NCBI GenBank assembly: GCA_003511165.1 | Contig: DOJW01000004.1 | Coordinates: forward strand, 1-64,000 | Length of the DNA: 64,000 nucleotides | From: Candidatus Dependentiae bacterium | GTDB taxonomy: Bacteria > Babelota > Babeliae > Babelales > UBA12411 | Direction of reading: 5' to 3' | Shown here: positions 42,652-51,881 of the stretch, one piece after another | Layout: each line of letters starts with the position of its first letter | Numbering within the stretch: position 1 is the first letter of the stretch | Notes under the pieces: generated by a model | The model's database searches: none | What the model was told of the DNA's origin: nothing | The model's input: the letters and a program-made list of their open reading frames with translations, nothing else | Made by a program: the position numbers and the translations under genes

Positions 42652-44724
42652 CTATTTTTTATTTACAATCTCATCTTGTACATTTTTAGGAACTTCTCTG
42701 TAAGCAAAGAATTCCATCGAAGATGAAGCTCTTCCTTTGGTTAACGATCGCAATGCAGTAGTATAACCAAACATTTCAGATAATGGAACCTCTGCCCTTA
42801 TTACCTGGATTCCCTTTTTAGATTCCATACCTAAAATTCTTCCTCTTCTGGAGTTTAAATCTCCAATTACGTCGCCCATTGCCTCCTCTGGAGTCAACGC
42901 TTCGACTCTCATTATAGGCTCAAGCAATACCGGAGACGCTTTTGCCATTCCATCCCTCAAAGCCATAGATGCTGCTATTTTAAATGCCATTTCTGAAGAA
43001 TCAACATCATGGTAAGATCCATCATAAACAACAACTTTTACATCAACTACAGGGAACCCTGCTAGAATTCCTGAAGTTTCAGCCTCTACTACACCCTTTT
43101 CAATTCCAGGTATATATTCTCTTGGAACAGACCCACCTACAATTTTATTTTCAAAAATACATCCCGCACCTCGTTCTTGAGGTGAAATCTCAAGCCAAAC
43201 ATGGCCATATTGCCCGCGTCCACCGGACTGTTTAATGTATTTACCTTCAGATTTGATAGATTTTTGAATAGTTTCCTTGAAGGCAACTTGAGGTTTTCCA
43301 ACAACTGATTCAACTTTATGCTCTCTTTTGAGACGATCCACTATAATCTCTAAGTGCAACTCGCCCATTCCGGAAATAACGGTTTGCCCTGTTTCTTCGT
43401 TGTATGAATATCTAAAAGAAGGATCTTCTTGCATCATTTTTCTAAGAGACAAGACAAGTTTTTCATAACCACCTCGCTCTTTAGGTTCAATAGCAATACT
43501 TACAACTGGTTCTGGAAATACAATAGACTCTAAATGAACTGATCTATCATCTTCCCCGCATAAAGTATCACCCGTTGTAGTATCTTTTAATCCTACAATC
43601 GCAATAATATCTCCCGCTTTTGAATCTGCAGCGTCTTCTCTTTTATTTGCATGCATTTTAACTAAGCGAGTTACTCGTTCTTTTTTATTTTTAGAAGTAT
43701 TCATAATGTAAGAACCAGCCTCTAACTTACCAGAATAAATTCTTGCAAATGTTAAAGAACCAACAAAAGGATCTGTCATAATCTTAAATGCTAAAGCGCA
43801 AAAGGGACCGTCTGGATCTGGATTAAAAGAAACTTCTTCCTTAGTATCCGCGTCAATACCTTTCATAGGAGGTATTTCAAGAGGTGATGGTAAATAAGCA
43901 ACAACCGCATCAAGCAATAACTGAACGCCTTTGTTTTTAAAAGCAGAACCACAAAATACTAACGTTAACTTTTGATCGCAAACACCTTTTCTAAGCGCCT
44001 CTTTTACTTCGTCAGTAGAAATCGCTTCACCATTAAGATATTTCTCAGCCAAATTATCATCAAAATCGCAAGCTCTTTCAACAATATCGATATACATTTT
44101 GTCAGTTTTTTCTTTTAGATCTGCAGGAACTTCAACCCAATTAACAATAGCTCCCTTGGACGCTTCATCAAATGTTGCCATTTTCTTAGAAACAACATCG
44201 ACAATCCCTTTGAAATTCTCTTCTTGGCCAACAGGAATTTGCATAGGAAGAGGATCCCCGCTCAATTTTTCATCTATCTCTTGAACAACTGAAAAATAAT
44301 CGGCCCCAATTCTATCCATTTTATTTACAAAAGCTATTCTTGGAACATGATATCGATCCGCTTGTCGCCAAACAGTTTCAGATTGAGGCTCAACACCACC
44401 AACACCACAAAATACAGCAACAGCACCGTCAAGAACTCGCAATGATCGCTCAACTTCTATTGTAAAATCTACGTGACCGGGTGTATCTATAAGATTTATT
44501 CTATAATCTTTCCAAAAACATGTAGTAGCAGCCGAGGTAATAGTAATTCCTCTTTCTTGCTCCTGCTCCATCCAGTCCATTGTAGCTTCGCCTTCATGGA
44601 CTTCACCAATTTTGTGAGAAATACCAGTGTAATAAAGAATTCGCTCTGACACCGTAGTTTTTCCAGCGTCAATATGCGCCATAATTCCGATATTTCTATA
44701 TTTTTTTAAATAATCATTACTCAT
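42652..44724 (-). CDS. fusA: Elongation factor G
   Basis: This 690-aa translocase has all five domains. G1 is AHIDAGKTT at about residue 17, followed by ERGITITSAATTC, DTPGHVDF and NKMDR. Domain IV has SGGRGQYGHVWLE and the tip region. It lies in the classical order rpsL-rpsG-fusA-tuf. Confidence 0.98.
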   Translation of the reverse strand: MSNDYLKKYRNIGIMAHIDAGKTTVSERILYYTGISHKIGEVHEGEATMDWMEQEQERGITITSAATTCFWKDYRINLIDTPGHVDFTIEVERSLRVLDGAVAVFCGVGGVEPQSETVWRQADRYHVPRIAFVNKMDRIGADYFSVVQEIDEKLSGDPLPMQIPVGQEENFKGIVDVVSKKMATFDEASKGAIVNWVEVPADLKEKTDKMYIDIVERACDFDDNLAEKYLNGEAISTDEVKEALRKGVCDQKLTLVFCGSAFKNKGVQLLLDAVVAYLPSPLEIPPMKGIDADTKEEVSFNPDPDGPFCALAFKIMTDPFVGSLTFARIYSGKLEAGSYIMNTSKNKKERVTRLVKMHANKREDAADSKAGDIIAIVGLKDTTTGDTLCGEDDRSVHLESIVFPEPVVSIAIEPKERGGYEKLVLSLRKMMQEDPSFRYSYNEETGQTVISGMGELHLEIIVDRLKREHKVESVVGKPQVAFKETIQKSIKSEGKYIKQSGGRGQYGHVWLEISPQERGAGCIFENKIVGGSVPREYIPGIEKGVVEAETSGILAGFPVVDVKVVVYDGSYHDVDSSEMAFKIAASMALRDGMAKASPVLLEPIMRVEALTPEEAMGDVIGDLNSRRGRILGMESKKGIQVIRAEVPLSEMFGYTTALRSLTKGRASSSMEFFAYREVPKNVQDEIVNKK

Positions 44725-44759
44725 AATTTACATCTCATTAGATAATACAAAATTCTAAT

Positions 44760-45242
44760 TTACCAAGCATAGTGAGAGAAAGCTCTATTTGATTCTGCCA
44801 TTTTGTGAACTTCTAATTTTTTCTTAATGGCATTTCCTCTTCCCTCTGAAGCTTCTAACAACTCCGCCGCTAACTTCTCGCTCATGCTTTTATCGCTTCT
44901 TGCTTGAGCCGATGATTTAATCCATCTAAAAGATAAAGCTAAAGCTCTTGCAGTTCGAACTTCTACAGGAATTTGGTAAACACCGCCACCAACTCTTCTA
45001 GGTTTAACTTCAACCAAAGGTCTTACTTGATCGATAGCTTTTTCAAAAATAATAAAAGCTTTTTTGTCATCGCTGTTAGTTTTTTTAGCAATAACGTCAA
45101 AAGCTCCATAAACTATAGAACGTGCTAAATCTTTTTTTCCACGTTCCATTATTACATTGATAAATTTTTGGACGACTTCAGATTTAAATCGAGGATCAAC
45201 TCCGATTTCTCTTGTTATATTAACCGACTTACGTCTTGGCAT
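44760..45242 (-). CDS. rpsG: 30S ribosomal protein S7
   Basis: This 160-aa protein organises the 30S head. Family segments are KFINVIMERGKKDLARSIVY and VEVKPRRVGGGVYQIPVEVR, followed by LSFRWIKSSAQ. It is the E. coli str-operon regulator. It starts with a one-base overlap with rpsL. Confidence 0.98.
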   Translation of the reverse strand: MPRRKSVNITREIGVDPRFKSEVVQKFINVIMERGKKDLARSIVYGAFDVIAKKTNSDDKKAFIIFEKAIDQVRPLVEVKPRRVGGGVYQIPVEVRTARALALSFRWIKSSAQARSDKSMSEKLAAELLEASEGRGNAIKKKLEVHKMAESNRAFSHYAW

Positions 45243-45622
45243 TATTTAGTTCCCTTCTTTCTCTTGGCACCGTACAAAGAACGACTTTGAGTTCTTGCCT
45301 CGACTCCAGCTGAGTCCAAAGTACCTCTAATTATGTGATATCTTACACCTGGTAAATCCTTTACTCTTCCCCCTCTTATCAAAACAACTGAGTGTTCTTG
45401 CAAGTTATGACCCTCTCCTGGGATGTATGCAGTTACTTCTCTTCCAGTTGTTAATTTTACACGGGCAACTTTACGCAAAGCAGAGTTTGGTTTCTTTGGT
45501 GTAACGGTGTAAACCCTTATGCAAGTTCCTCTTCTTTGAGGGCAACTTTTTAATGCAGGGGCCTTTGTGTCTGAGCTAACTTTGGTTCTAGAACCACGGA
45601 TAAGTTGATTAACTGTAGGCAT
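45242..45622 (-). CDS. rpsL: 30S ribosomal protein S12
   Basis: This 126-aa decoding-site protein begins MPTVNQLIRGSRTKV. The streptomycin-related lysines occur in TPKKPNSALRKVARV and RGGRVKDLPGVRYH and are the wild-type residues, so target-based streptomycin resistance is not indicated. It is the first gene of the supercluster on this strand. Confidence 0.98.
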   Translation of the reverse strand: MPTVNQLIRGSRTKVSSDTKAPALKSCPQRRGTCIRVYTVTPKKPNSALRKVARVKLTTGREVTAYIPGEGHNLQEHSVVLIRGGRVKDLPGVRYHIIRGTLDSAGVEARTQSRSLYGAKRKKGTK

Positions 45623-46066
45623 ACTCTAAAGTCCTAATTTTAAAACTGATTAATAAAATTAAAATTTTCTCGAAAAATTTACGCTAAATTTGTTCATTAG
45701 TACTAAGCTAAATATTAATATTTAAGAAATTTAGGCTTATATAAAGTTAATAATAACAAGATTAGGATATATTTTTTCTAACTTTTTTCAAGTAAAAAAT
45801 ATCTTTAAAATTTTCCGCTTCACATTTCTTAATAAAAATTAAATCCCCCAAGTTCAGGCAAAAGCTTAACAAAATCGTTGTATTTATAACAAAAACTTTA
45901 TTCAATCGACTATTTGAAAAATTAAAACTAAAAAATCGTCCTCAAAATGAATTTTCAAATATTATTTTTTATCAAACTCAATTCTTGCCATTTCAACCAC
46001 GTAAAATGTATACTAAAAAAGTCTTAAAATTGCATTTTTATTAGTTTTTAGCGAAAAAGGAAATAT
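45623..46066. promoter_or_regulatory. Divergent AT-rich intergenic region between rpsL and rseP
   Basis: This 444-base gap is the longest in the window. It contains no plausible coding frame. It must hold the main promoter of the ribosomal supercluster on the minus strand. One weak candidate is TTGAAA (complement of 45787-45792) with TATCCT after a 16-base spacer. The plus strand promoter of rseP is listed separately. The region has no clear intrinsic terminator. Confidence 0.5.
45985..46014 (+). promoter_or_regulatory. Sigma70-type promoter of rseP
   Basis: TTGCCA (45985-45990) and TATACT (46009-46014) match five of six consensus bases each, with an 18-base spacer. The predicted start site is about 45 bases before ATG 46067. 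Confidence 0.55.
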
Positions 46067-47155
46067 ATGATTCTATCGTCGGCAACCAAAGCATTCCCCG
46101 TTTTATACGCAATTATCGGTTTTGGGCTTTTAATAATAGTTCATGAATTAGGCCACTTTTTATTCTGCAAAGCATTCGGTATATCCACCCCCACTTTTTC
46201 TATCGGAATGGGTCCTACTATTTTTCAAAAAAAGATTGGTACTACAAACTTTAAGCTTTCAGCACTTCCTCTCGGCGGCTATGTAGAAATCGCAGGCCTA
46301 GCAGAACCCGGACAAGGTGAGCAAAAACACTCTCAAGAAGAGGGAGATGGCGCCTTTAAATCAAAACCATACTGGCAAAAACTATTTGTACTCGCCGGCG
46401 GAGTAACTTTTAATCTTCTTTTCGCATATTTAGTCTTCATTTTCATATTTATGATAGGCTTCCCCAAATCAGAAATTTTTATCCAAGAAGTTGAAAAAAC
46501 TTGCCCAGCTGCAACCGCTGGAATTCTTGCTGGAGACAAACTAATAAAAATAGGCGAATCCAATATCAAAGAAAATCCTGAGCTACTCAAAATAGAAAGA
46601 GAAAAAATCTTAAGCGGAAAATATACAAACGTAATTTTAACAGTCTTAAGAAACAACGAATTAAAAGAGTTCAAAGTACAATTCGACCTCTCAAATAAAG
46701 AAAAACCAAAATTGGGAGTAATTTTTAACTTCGGTTTTGCAGAAGAAAAAGAAAGATTTGCACCACTCGAAGCTATAAAAAAAGGAATCTATACCACCAA
46801 CCAATATATTTACGTAACCGTATATTCTCTTACACAAATGTTTAAAAATAAATCACTAAAAGGTGCTGGCGGCCCTGTTTTAATAATTTCTGAAACTGTA
46901 AAATTCGCACAAAAAGGATTTTTCTACCTTTTCATGTTTTTAGCAATAATTAGCATAAGTCTTGCAATAATGAATTTGATACCCCTTCCGGTTCTTGACG
47001 GCGGACAAATATTATTCACAACCATTGAAGCTATTATTGGTAAAGAAATACCTATAAATATTAAAAATTACATAAGCATAGGTTCAATATTTTTACTTTT
47101 ACTGACATTCCTGTACATAACTTATAACGACATTTTGTATCTGATAAAAAGATAA
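46067..47155 (+). CDS. rseP: RseP-type site-2 metalloprotease (M50)
   Basis: This 362-aa intramembrane zinc protease of the inner membrane has the catalytic HELGHFLF (HExxH) near residue 26 in the first helix. A PDZ domain spans about residues 130-205. The late helix NLIPLPVLDGGQ contains the third zinc ligand Asp (about residue 311). One PDZ domain is visible; E. coli RseP has two. It cleaves membrane anchors such as anti-sigma factors or signal peptide remnants. The substrate here is unknown. An AAGGAAA site precedes the ATG. Confidence 0.93.
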   Translation: MILSSATKAFPVLYAIIGFGLLIIVHELGHFLFCKAFGISTPTFSIGMGPTIFQKKIGTTNFKLSALPLGGYVEIAGLAEPGQGEQKHSQEEGDGAFKSKPYWQKLFVLAGGVTFNLLFAYLVFIFIFMIGFPKSEIFIQEVEKTCPAATAGILAGDKLIKIGESNIKENPELLKIEREKILSGKYTNVILTVLRNNELKEFKVQFDLSNKEKPKLGVIFNFGFAEEKERFAPLEAIKKGIYTTNQYIYVTVYSLTQMFKNKSLKGAGGPVLIISETVKFAQKGFFYLFMFLAIISISLAIMNLIPLPVLDGGQILFTTIEAIIGKEIPINIKNYISIGSIFLLLLTFLYITYNDILYLIKR

Positions 47156-47159
47156 AAAC

Positions 47160-47190
47160 AAAAAGGGCTGCGAAATTCGCAGCCCTTTTG
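47160..47190. terminator. Bidirectional terminator between rseP and lpxC
   Basis: AAAAAGGGCTGCGAA and TTCGCAGCCCTTTT form a perfect palindrome between the two convergent genes. Confidence 0.9.
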
Positions 47191-47207
47191 TTTTAAAATT
47201 ACCTGTC

Positions 47208-48110
47208 TTAAATCAACATCCAATCACTTGGATTTTTTAAATAATGTTCTACAATTTTACGGTTAAAGTTATGCCCAGTTCGCTTAGCTTTTATCTTTCC
47301 AGCCAATTTAAAACCGGTTAAGGATAAATCCCCAAGAAGATCCAATAATTTGTGTCTAACAAATTCATCCTCGAATCTACGCTCATTTACATAACCATTT
47401 TTTGTTATAACTACGGTATTTTCAAGGGATGCACCTTTGGCTAGACCATTTTGTTGCATAAAAGGTAATTGCTCTAAAAATCCAAATGTTCTAGCAGGTG
47501 AAATTTCATTTATAAACAAATCTTGAGTTAAACAACAGTTAATCTCCGCTGCACCCAAAACGGGATTTTCAAATTCAGCTTTATAATCTATGTATAAATT
47601 TTTATCAAACTTCTCAAGCACGCTTCCATCTTTTTCATTCAAGCAAAAATACTTTTGAGCAGGTGAAAAAATAAGTTCTCGTTCATGCTGCAAATCTTCA
47701 AAATAAAGCATTTTTCTTGGAGTTAAAAAGTTTTTTTTAGCATTTTGAACATCTATGCCAACTCTCAAAATCTCTTTAATAAAAGGAAAAGAACTTCCAT
47801 CTAAAATAGGAATTTCCTCACCATCCACTTCTATCATCAAATTATCTATTTGCAAGCAAGTCACAGCCGCAAGAAGATGTTCTATCGTTCCAATTCGCCA
47901 TTCACTAGAACTTAAAGATGTTGAATATTGAGAATTATCAGGACAAACTTTACCAACCTCTATTTTAACATTTGGATATTTTATATTTCTAAAAATTATC
48001 CCACTATTTTCATTTGCTGGTTTTAAAGTAACCTTACAACTCAAACCAGAATGAACCCCTATCCCGTCAAAAGATAATTCTTCTTTAATAGTTTTTTGAC
48101 TTATTTCCAT
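47208..48110 (-). CDS. lpxC: UDP-3-O-acyl-N-acetylglucosamine deacetylase LpxC
   Basis: This zinc enzyme catalyses the committed step of lipid A synthesis. The 300-aa protein has GIGVHSG near residue 16, zinc-binding His in GTIEHLLAAVTC (about residue 78), FVRHKLLDLLGDLSL with the second metal His and Asp (about 236-250), and a catalytic-region His in KRTGHNFN (about 266). It indicates an LPS-bearing outer membrane, in line with lptD in this window. Confidence 0.95.
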   Translation of the reverse strand: MEISQKTIKEELSFDGIGVHSGLSCKVTLKPANENSGIIFRNIKYPNVKIEVGKVCPDNSQYSTSLSSSEWRIGTIEHLLAAVTCLQIDNLMIEVDGEEIPILDGSSFPFIKEILRVGIDVQNAKKNFLTPRKMLYFEDLQHERELIFSPAQKYFCLNEKDGSVLEKFDKNLYIDYKAEFENPVLGAAEINCCLTQDLFINEISPARTFGFLEQLPFMQQNGLAKGASLENTVVITKNGYVNERRFEDEFVRHKLLDLLGDLSLTGFKLAGKIKAKRTGHNFNRKIVEHYLKNPSDWMLI

Positions 48111-48246
48111 TTTTTTATTTAACCTAATAAATTTTCAAAACGATAAAATACAATGAAAATTTTACTAAATATTGAAAACAATAAACTAAAATAACTCTCC
48201 AAAATTTATTTTGCAAAAAGCTCAAAAAATTTATTTAAACAACAAA

Positions 48247-48280
48247 GAAAAAAGGCAGTTCGCTTGAACTGCCTTTTTTA
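48247..48280 (-). terminator. Intrinsic terminator after rplM
   Basis: AAAAAAGGCAGTTC and GAACTGCCTTTTTT pair around loop GCTT. On the minus strand it lies 16 bases after the rplM stop. Confidence 0.85.
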
Positions 48281-48295
48281 AAACTTTTAATTGTT

Positions 48296-48730
48296 TTATT
48301 TTGCTGGTACAGAAACTTGTCCTTCATGAGGATGCTCTTTTCCTGCATATACTTTTAGCTTGCTAAAAATCTGTCTATTTAACTTATTTTTAGGAAGCAT
48401 TCTCTTAACTGCAAGTTCGATAAGTTTTGTAGGATCCTTCTTCATAAACGCTTCAGCTGTAAATTCTTTCAACCCACTTCTGTAGCCTGTGTAATGAGAA
48501 TATATTTTACCATCCCATTTGTTACCGGTTAAAACAATCTTCTCACAATTGGTAACTATAACGTAATCACCACAATCAACATGAGGAGTATATTCTGGTT
48601 TATCTTTACCTCTAAGAATATCTGCAATTTCTGTTGCAAGTCTTCCTAAAACTCTACCAGAGGCATCGATTACTCGCCATTGAGGATCACGATTTTCTTT
48701 TTTTACTATAAAACTTTTGTTCATATCCAT
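48296..48730 (-). CDS. rplM: 50S ribosomal protein L13
   Basis: This 144-aa protein (ATG 48730 after AGGTG; ATG 48757 is less likely) is an early 50S assembly protein. Family segments are WRVIDASGRVLGRLATEIA, YTPHVDCGDYVIVTNCEKI and RMLPKNKLNRQIFSKLKVYAG. The usual downstream partner rpsI (S9) is absent: a terminator follows directly, then lpxC. Confidence 0.97.
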   Translation of the reverse strand: MDMNKSFIVKKENRDPQWRVIDASGRVLGRLATEIADILRGKDKPEYTPHVDCGDYVIVTNCEKIVLTGNKWDGKIYSHYTGYRSGLKEFTAEAFMKKDPTKLIELAVKRMLPKNKLNRQIFSKLKVYAGKEHPHEGQVSVPAK

Positions 48731-48898
48731 AAAAGCACCTACTAACCATACTTTCAAGCTTGATAATATTTAATAAAATCTCTAAAAAGAATAAAAATTA
48801 AAAGGTATAAATATACTCCTAATTTTCTAAAGATTTTCTGATTTTAAAACAAAAAACTCAATGGGTCAATTATAAAAACAACATTCCTCTCAAAAAAC

Positions 48899-50560
48899 TC
48901 ATTTTTGAGCCCGTTTTTCAATCATCGACTCTATAAAAGCAACAAATAAAGGATGCGGCTTTAGATAGGAAGATAAGAATTCAGGATGGAATTGAACACC
49001 AAGCATAAATTTATGGTCTTTTAATTCCGAAATCTCGACCAAATTTTTATTTTTGTAAATTCCCGAAAAAACCATTCCGTTATTTTCAAATTCCTTTTTG
49101 AACTTATTATTAAATTCATATCTATGCCTATGTCTTTCTAAAACAGTTTCTACGGCATAAGCATTCGCCGCCTTTGTTTTAGATTTCAAATGACAAGGAA
49201 ATGCGCCAAGTCGCATAGACCCGCCCTTCGATGTTACAAAAGTTTGGTCTTCAAGCAGTTCTATAACTGGATTTTTACAAGAAAGTTCAAACTCTTCACT
49301 ATTTGCATCTTTTAACTTCAAAACATTCCTTGCAAACTCTATGATCATTATTTGCATTCCAAGGCAAATACCAAAATATGGAAGATTGTTTTCTCGGGCA
49401 AATCGAGCTGCATAAATCTTTCCTTCCACGCCGCGATTGTCAAAACCACCAGGAACTAGAATTCCATCTACTCCTTTGAAAAGAGATATAGCCTTTTTAT
49501 AACTTCCAGCTTGTTCTATTTTTTCCGCATCTAAAACAACTATTTCAATATCGCGATCACAATTTAATGCAGCAGCATTTAACGCTTCGATGATACTTAT
49601 ATAAGGATCACTAATACCAACATATTTCGCTACAAACCCTATTTTTAACGTCTTTTTCTTTTTTACAATTTTCGCAACAAGATTTTCCCAGCAGCTTAAA
49701 TTTGCTTTTTTTATTTTTGAAATTTGAAATTTTTGTTGAATTTTTTCTGCTAATTTTTGCTCATTTAATTCTAAAAATAACCTAAATACGGGCTTTCTTG
49801 TCGGTACTGTAAAAATCAAATCTTCGCTTACACCACACATTAAAGATAATTTTTTCAAAGATTTAACATCGATATCTTTATCAACTCGTAAAAATATAGC
49901 ATCTGGAACAATGCCCGCTTTTTTCAAAAACATAATACTATGCTGAGTTGGTTTTGTTTTAAACTCATTAGCCCATTCTAAATAAGGAACATAACTTAAA
50001 TGTGCATGCAAAAAACGATCATATCCAACTTCAAGTCGCAATTGTCTAATAGCTTCTAAAAAAACTTCTCCCTCGATATCTCCAACCGTACCACCTATTT
50101 CTATAAGTAAATAATCTGGTTTTGTTTTTAAAGCTAAAGATAAAATTCTACCTTTGATAGCATCAACTACATGAGGTACCAGCTGTATACATTTACCAAG
50201 AAAATAACCAGCTCTCTCTTTATCCAAAACTTCTTGAAAAATTTGCCCCGCAGAAACTGAGGACTCTTTTGTCAATTGGATACCAAGAGTACGCTCATAA
50301 TGCCCAAGATCCATATCTGTCTCAGCACCATCTTGCGTAACAAATACTTCACCGTGAACAAGCGGTGACATAGTTCCAGGATCAACGTTTAAATAAGGAT
50401 CCATTTTAACTATTGAAATATTTTTACCACAATTTTTGAGCAATGTTCCGATTGATGAAACTAAAATCCCTTTACCAATCGAGGAACAAACTCCTCCAGT
50501 CACCACAATAAAATTGGTATTTAACTTTGAAAACTGTTCTAACAAATTTTTTTCAGTCAT
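48899..50560 (-). CDS. pyrG: CTP synthase
   Basis: This enzyme forms CTP from UTP with glutamine nitrogen. The 553-aa protein has the synthetase P-loop region GGVCSSIGKGILVSSIG and KMDPYLNVDPGTMSPLVHGE. The amidotransferase domain begins near residue 300. Its nucleophile Cys lies in YFGICLGMQ (about 397), with the His-Glu pair in QFHPEF near the C-terminus. It forms a block with pepP, eight bases upstream. Confidence 0.97.
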   Translation of the reverse strand: MTEKNLLEQFSKLNTNFIVVTGGVCSSIGKGILVSSIGTLLKNCGKNISIVKMDPYLNVDPGTMSPLVHGEVFVTQDGAETDMDLGHYERTLGIQLTKESSVSAGQIFQEVLDKERAGYFLGKCIQLVPHVVDAIKGRILSLALKTKPDYLLIEIGGTVGDIEGEVFLEAIRQLRLEVGYDRFLHAHLSYVPYLEWANEFKTKPTQHSIMFLKKAGIVPDAIFLRVDKDIDVKSLKKLSLMCGVSEDLIFTVPTRKPVFRLFLELNEQKLAEKIQQKFQISKIKKANLSCWENLVAKIVKKKKTLKIGFVAKYVGISDPYISIIEALNAAALNCDRDIEIVVLDAEKIEQAGSYKKAISLFKGVDGILVPGGFDNRGVEGKIYAARFARENNLPYFGICLGMQIMIIEFARNVLKLKDANSEEFELSCKNPVIELLEDQTFVTSKGGSMRLGAFPCHLKSKTKAANAYAVETVLERHRHRYEFNNKFKKEFENNGMVFSGIYKNKNLVEISELKDHKFMLGVQFHPEFLSSYLKPHPLFVAFIESMIEKRAQK

Positions 50561-50568
50561 AACTCACC

Positions 50569-51855
50569 TCACAATTTTTCTTTCTTATTCACCATTTCTT
50601 CTATTTCATCTACATTTCGTTGCAAATTTTCGCTCAAACAAATAGAACCATCTTCAACGATTAAAAAATCATCTTCAATCCGGATTCCTATATTTTCTTG
50701 AGGTATATAAATCCCTGGCTCTATAGTAATAACATTTCCAAATACTAAAGGCACAGAGGCGCTACCAACATCATGCACATCAAGCCCTAAAAAATGACCT
50801 ATTCCGTGCACAAAATATTGCCCCAACCCATATTCTTCAAAAAATCTAACCGCTAAATGCTGCAGCGATTTATCAGGCTCATTTGGATTATTTAGATACA
50901 TTCCTGCTCGTGCAATAGATTTAATATATTTTTGAGCATCTAACACAATACTATAAACTTCTTTTTGCCGTACACTAAATTTGCCATTAACCGGATAAGT
51001 TCTAGTTAAGTCTGCAGCATAATTTCCAGCTTCAGCGCCGATATCGACAACAACCAAGTCCCCTTTTTTTAGCTTTTCACTTTTACTTGTATAATGCAAA
51101 ATCGTAGAATTTTTACCACTTGCAACAATACTAGGAAATGCTGCATTTAATCCTTTTGAAATAAAAACAGATTCAATCACGGCTTGAACATCAGACTCAT
51201 AAATATCCGGCATGATTAACCTTGCTACTGCTTGGTGGGCAAGAGATGTAACACTAATAGCTTTTTGAATCTCTAAAACTTCACATTTTTCCTTTATGTT
51301 TCGCATTCGCTCAATAATAGGCGAAAGATCAAAAGAAATATCCTTCAAATGATCAAGCTTCGAAACTAAAAATCTAAAACAATAAACTGGAAATAAATTT
51401 TTATGATTCAAAGTGTTTAATATTGCAAAAACACCAATATCATCTTTTTTCAAAAAGACATATAAATCTGAAAGTAAGTTTTCATACTCATCAGCAGAGA
51501 ATAGCGGATTCAGTGAATACCCTATGCAAGGCTTACCTAATTGTTTTACTTCACTAAAATCAGCAATCTTCGAATCATTTATAGAGGAAACCCATTGCTC
51601 TCTTTTTGCGCTATAATTTGGCAAATATAAAATCTCTCTACCATCAAAATACAAAAGTAAAACCGCTCCTGGTTCATTCAAGCCTGTTAAATAATAAAAA
51701 GAGCTATGCTGGCGAAATAAATGTCTATCATTTTCAAAATCAGCAAAAAATATCGCTACTCCATTTTGAAGTTCGAGACATTTTTCTTTTAATATTTCAA
51801 TTACTCTTTTACGCCTTTCTTTAAAACAAAAAAAGCTTTTTTCCGGCTTTGTCAT
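50569..51855 (-). CDS. pepP: Xaa-Pro aminopeptidase (M24B family)
   Basis: This 428-aa metallopeptidase removes N-terminal residues before proline. The N-terminal creatinase-like domain is followed by the pita-bread domain. Metal ligands occur in DIGAEAGNYAADLTRTY (two Asp), HGIGHFLGLDVHD (His), IEPGIYIP (Glu) and RIEDDFLI (Glu). Length agrees with PepP (about 440). It lies between lptD and pyrG. Confidence 0.93.
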   Translation of the reverse strand: MTKPEKSFFCFKERRKRVIEILKEKCLELQNGVAIFFADFENDRHLFRQHSSFYYLTGLNEPGAVLLLYFDGREILYLPNYSAKREQWVSSINDSKIADFSEVKQLGKPCIGYSLNPLFSADEYENLLSDLYVFLKKDDIGVFAILNTLNHKNLFPVYCFRFLVSKLDHLKDISFDLSPIIERMRNIKEKCEVLEIQKAISVTSLAHQAVARLIMPDIYESDVQAVIESVFISKGLNAAFPSIVASGKNSTILHYTSKSEKLKKGDLVVVDIGAEAGNYAADLTRTYPVNGKFSVRQKEVYSIVLDAQKYIKSIARAGMYLNNPNEPDKSLQHLAVRFFEEYGLGQYFVHGIGHFLGLDVHDVGSASVPLVFGNVITIEPGIYIPQENIGIRIEDDFLIVEDGSICLSENLQRNVDEIEEMVNKKEKL

Positions 51856-51881
51856 ATGACCTCCAAAAATAAATTTATTTT

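Noticed and set aside
45623..46066. A small RNA or leader peptide gene in the longest gap
   Set aside because: No frame with RBS and no stable paired structure with terminator was seen.
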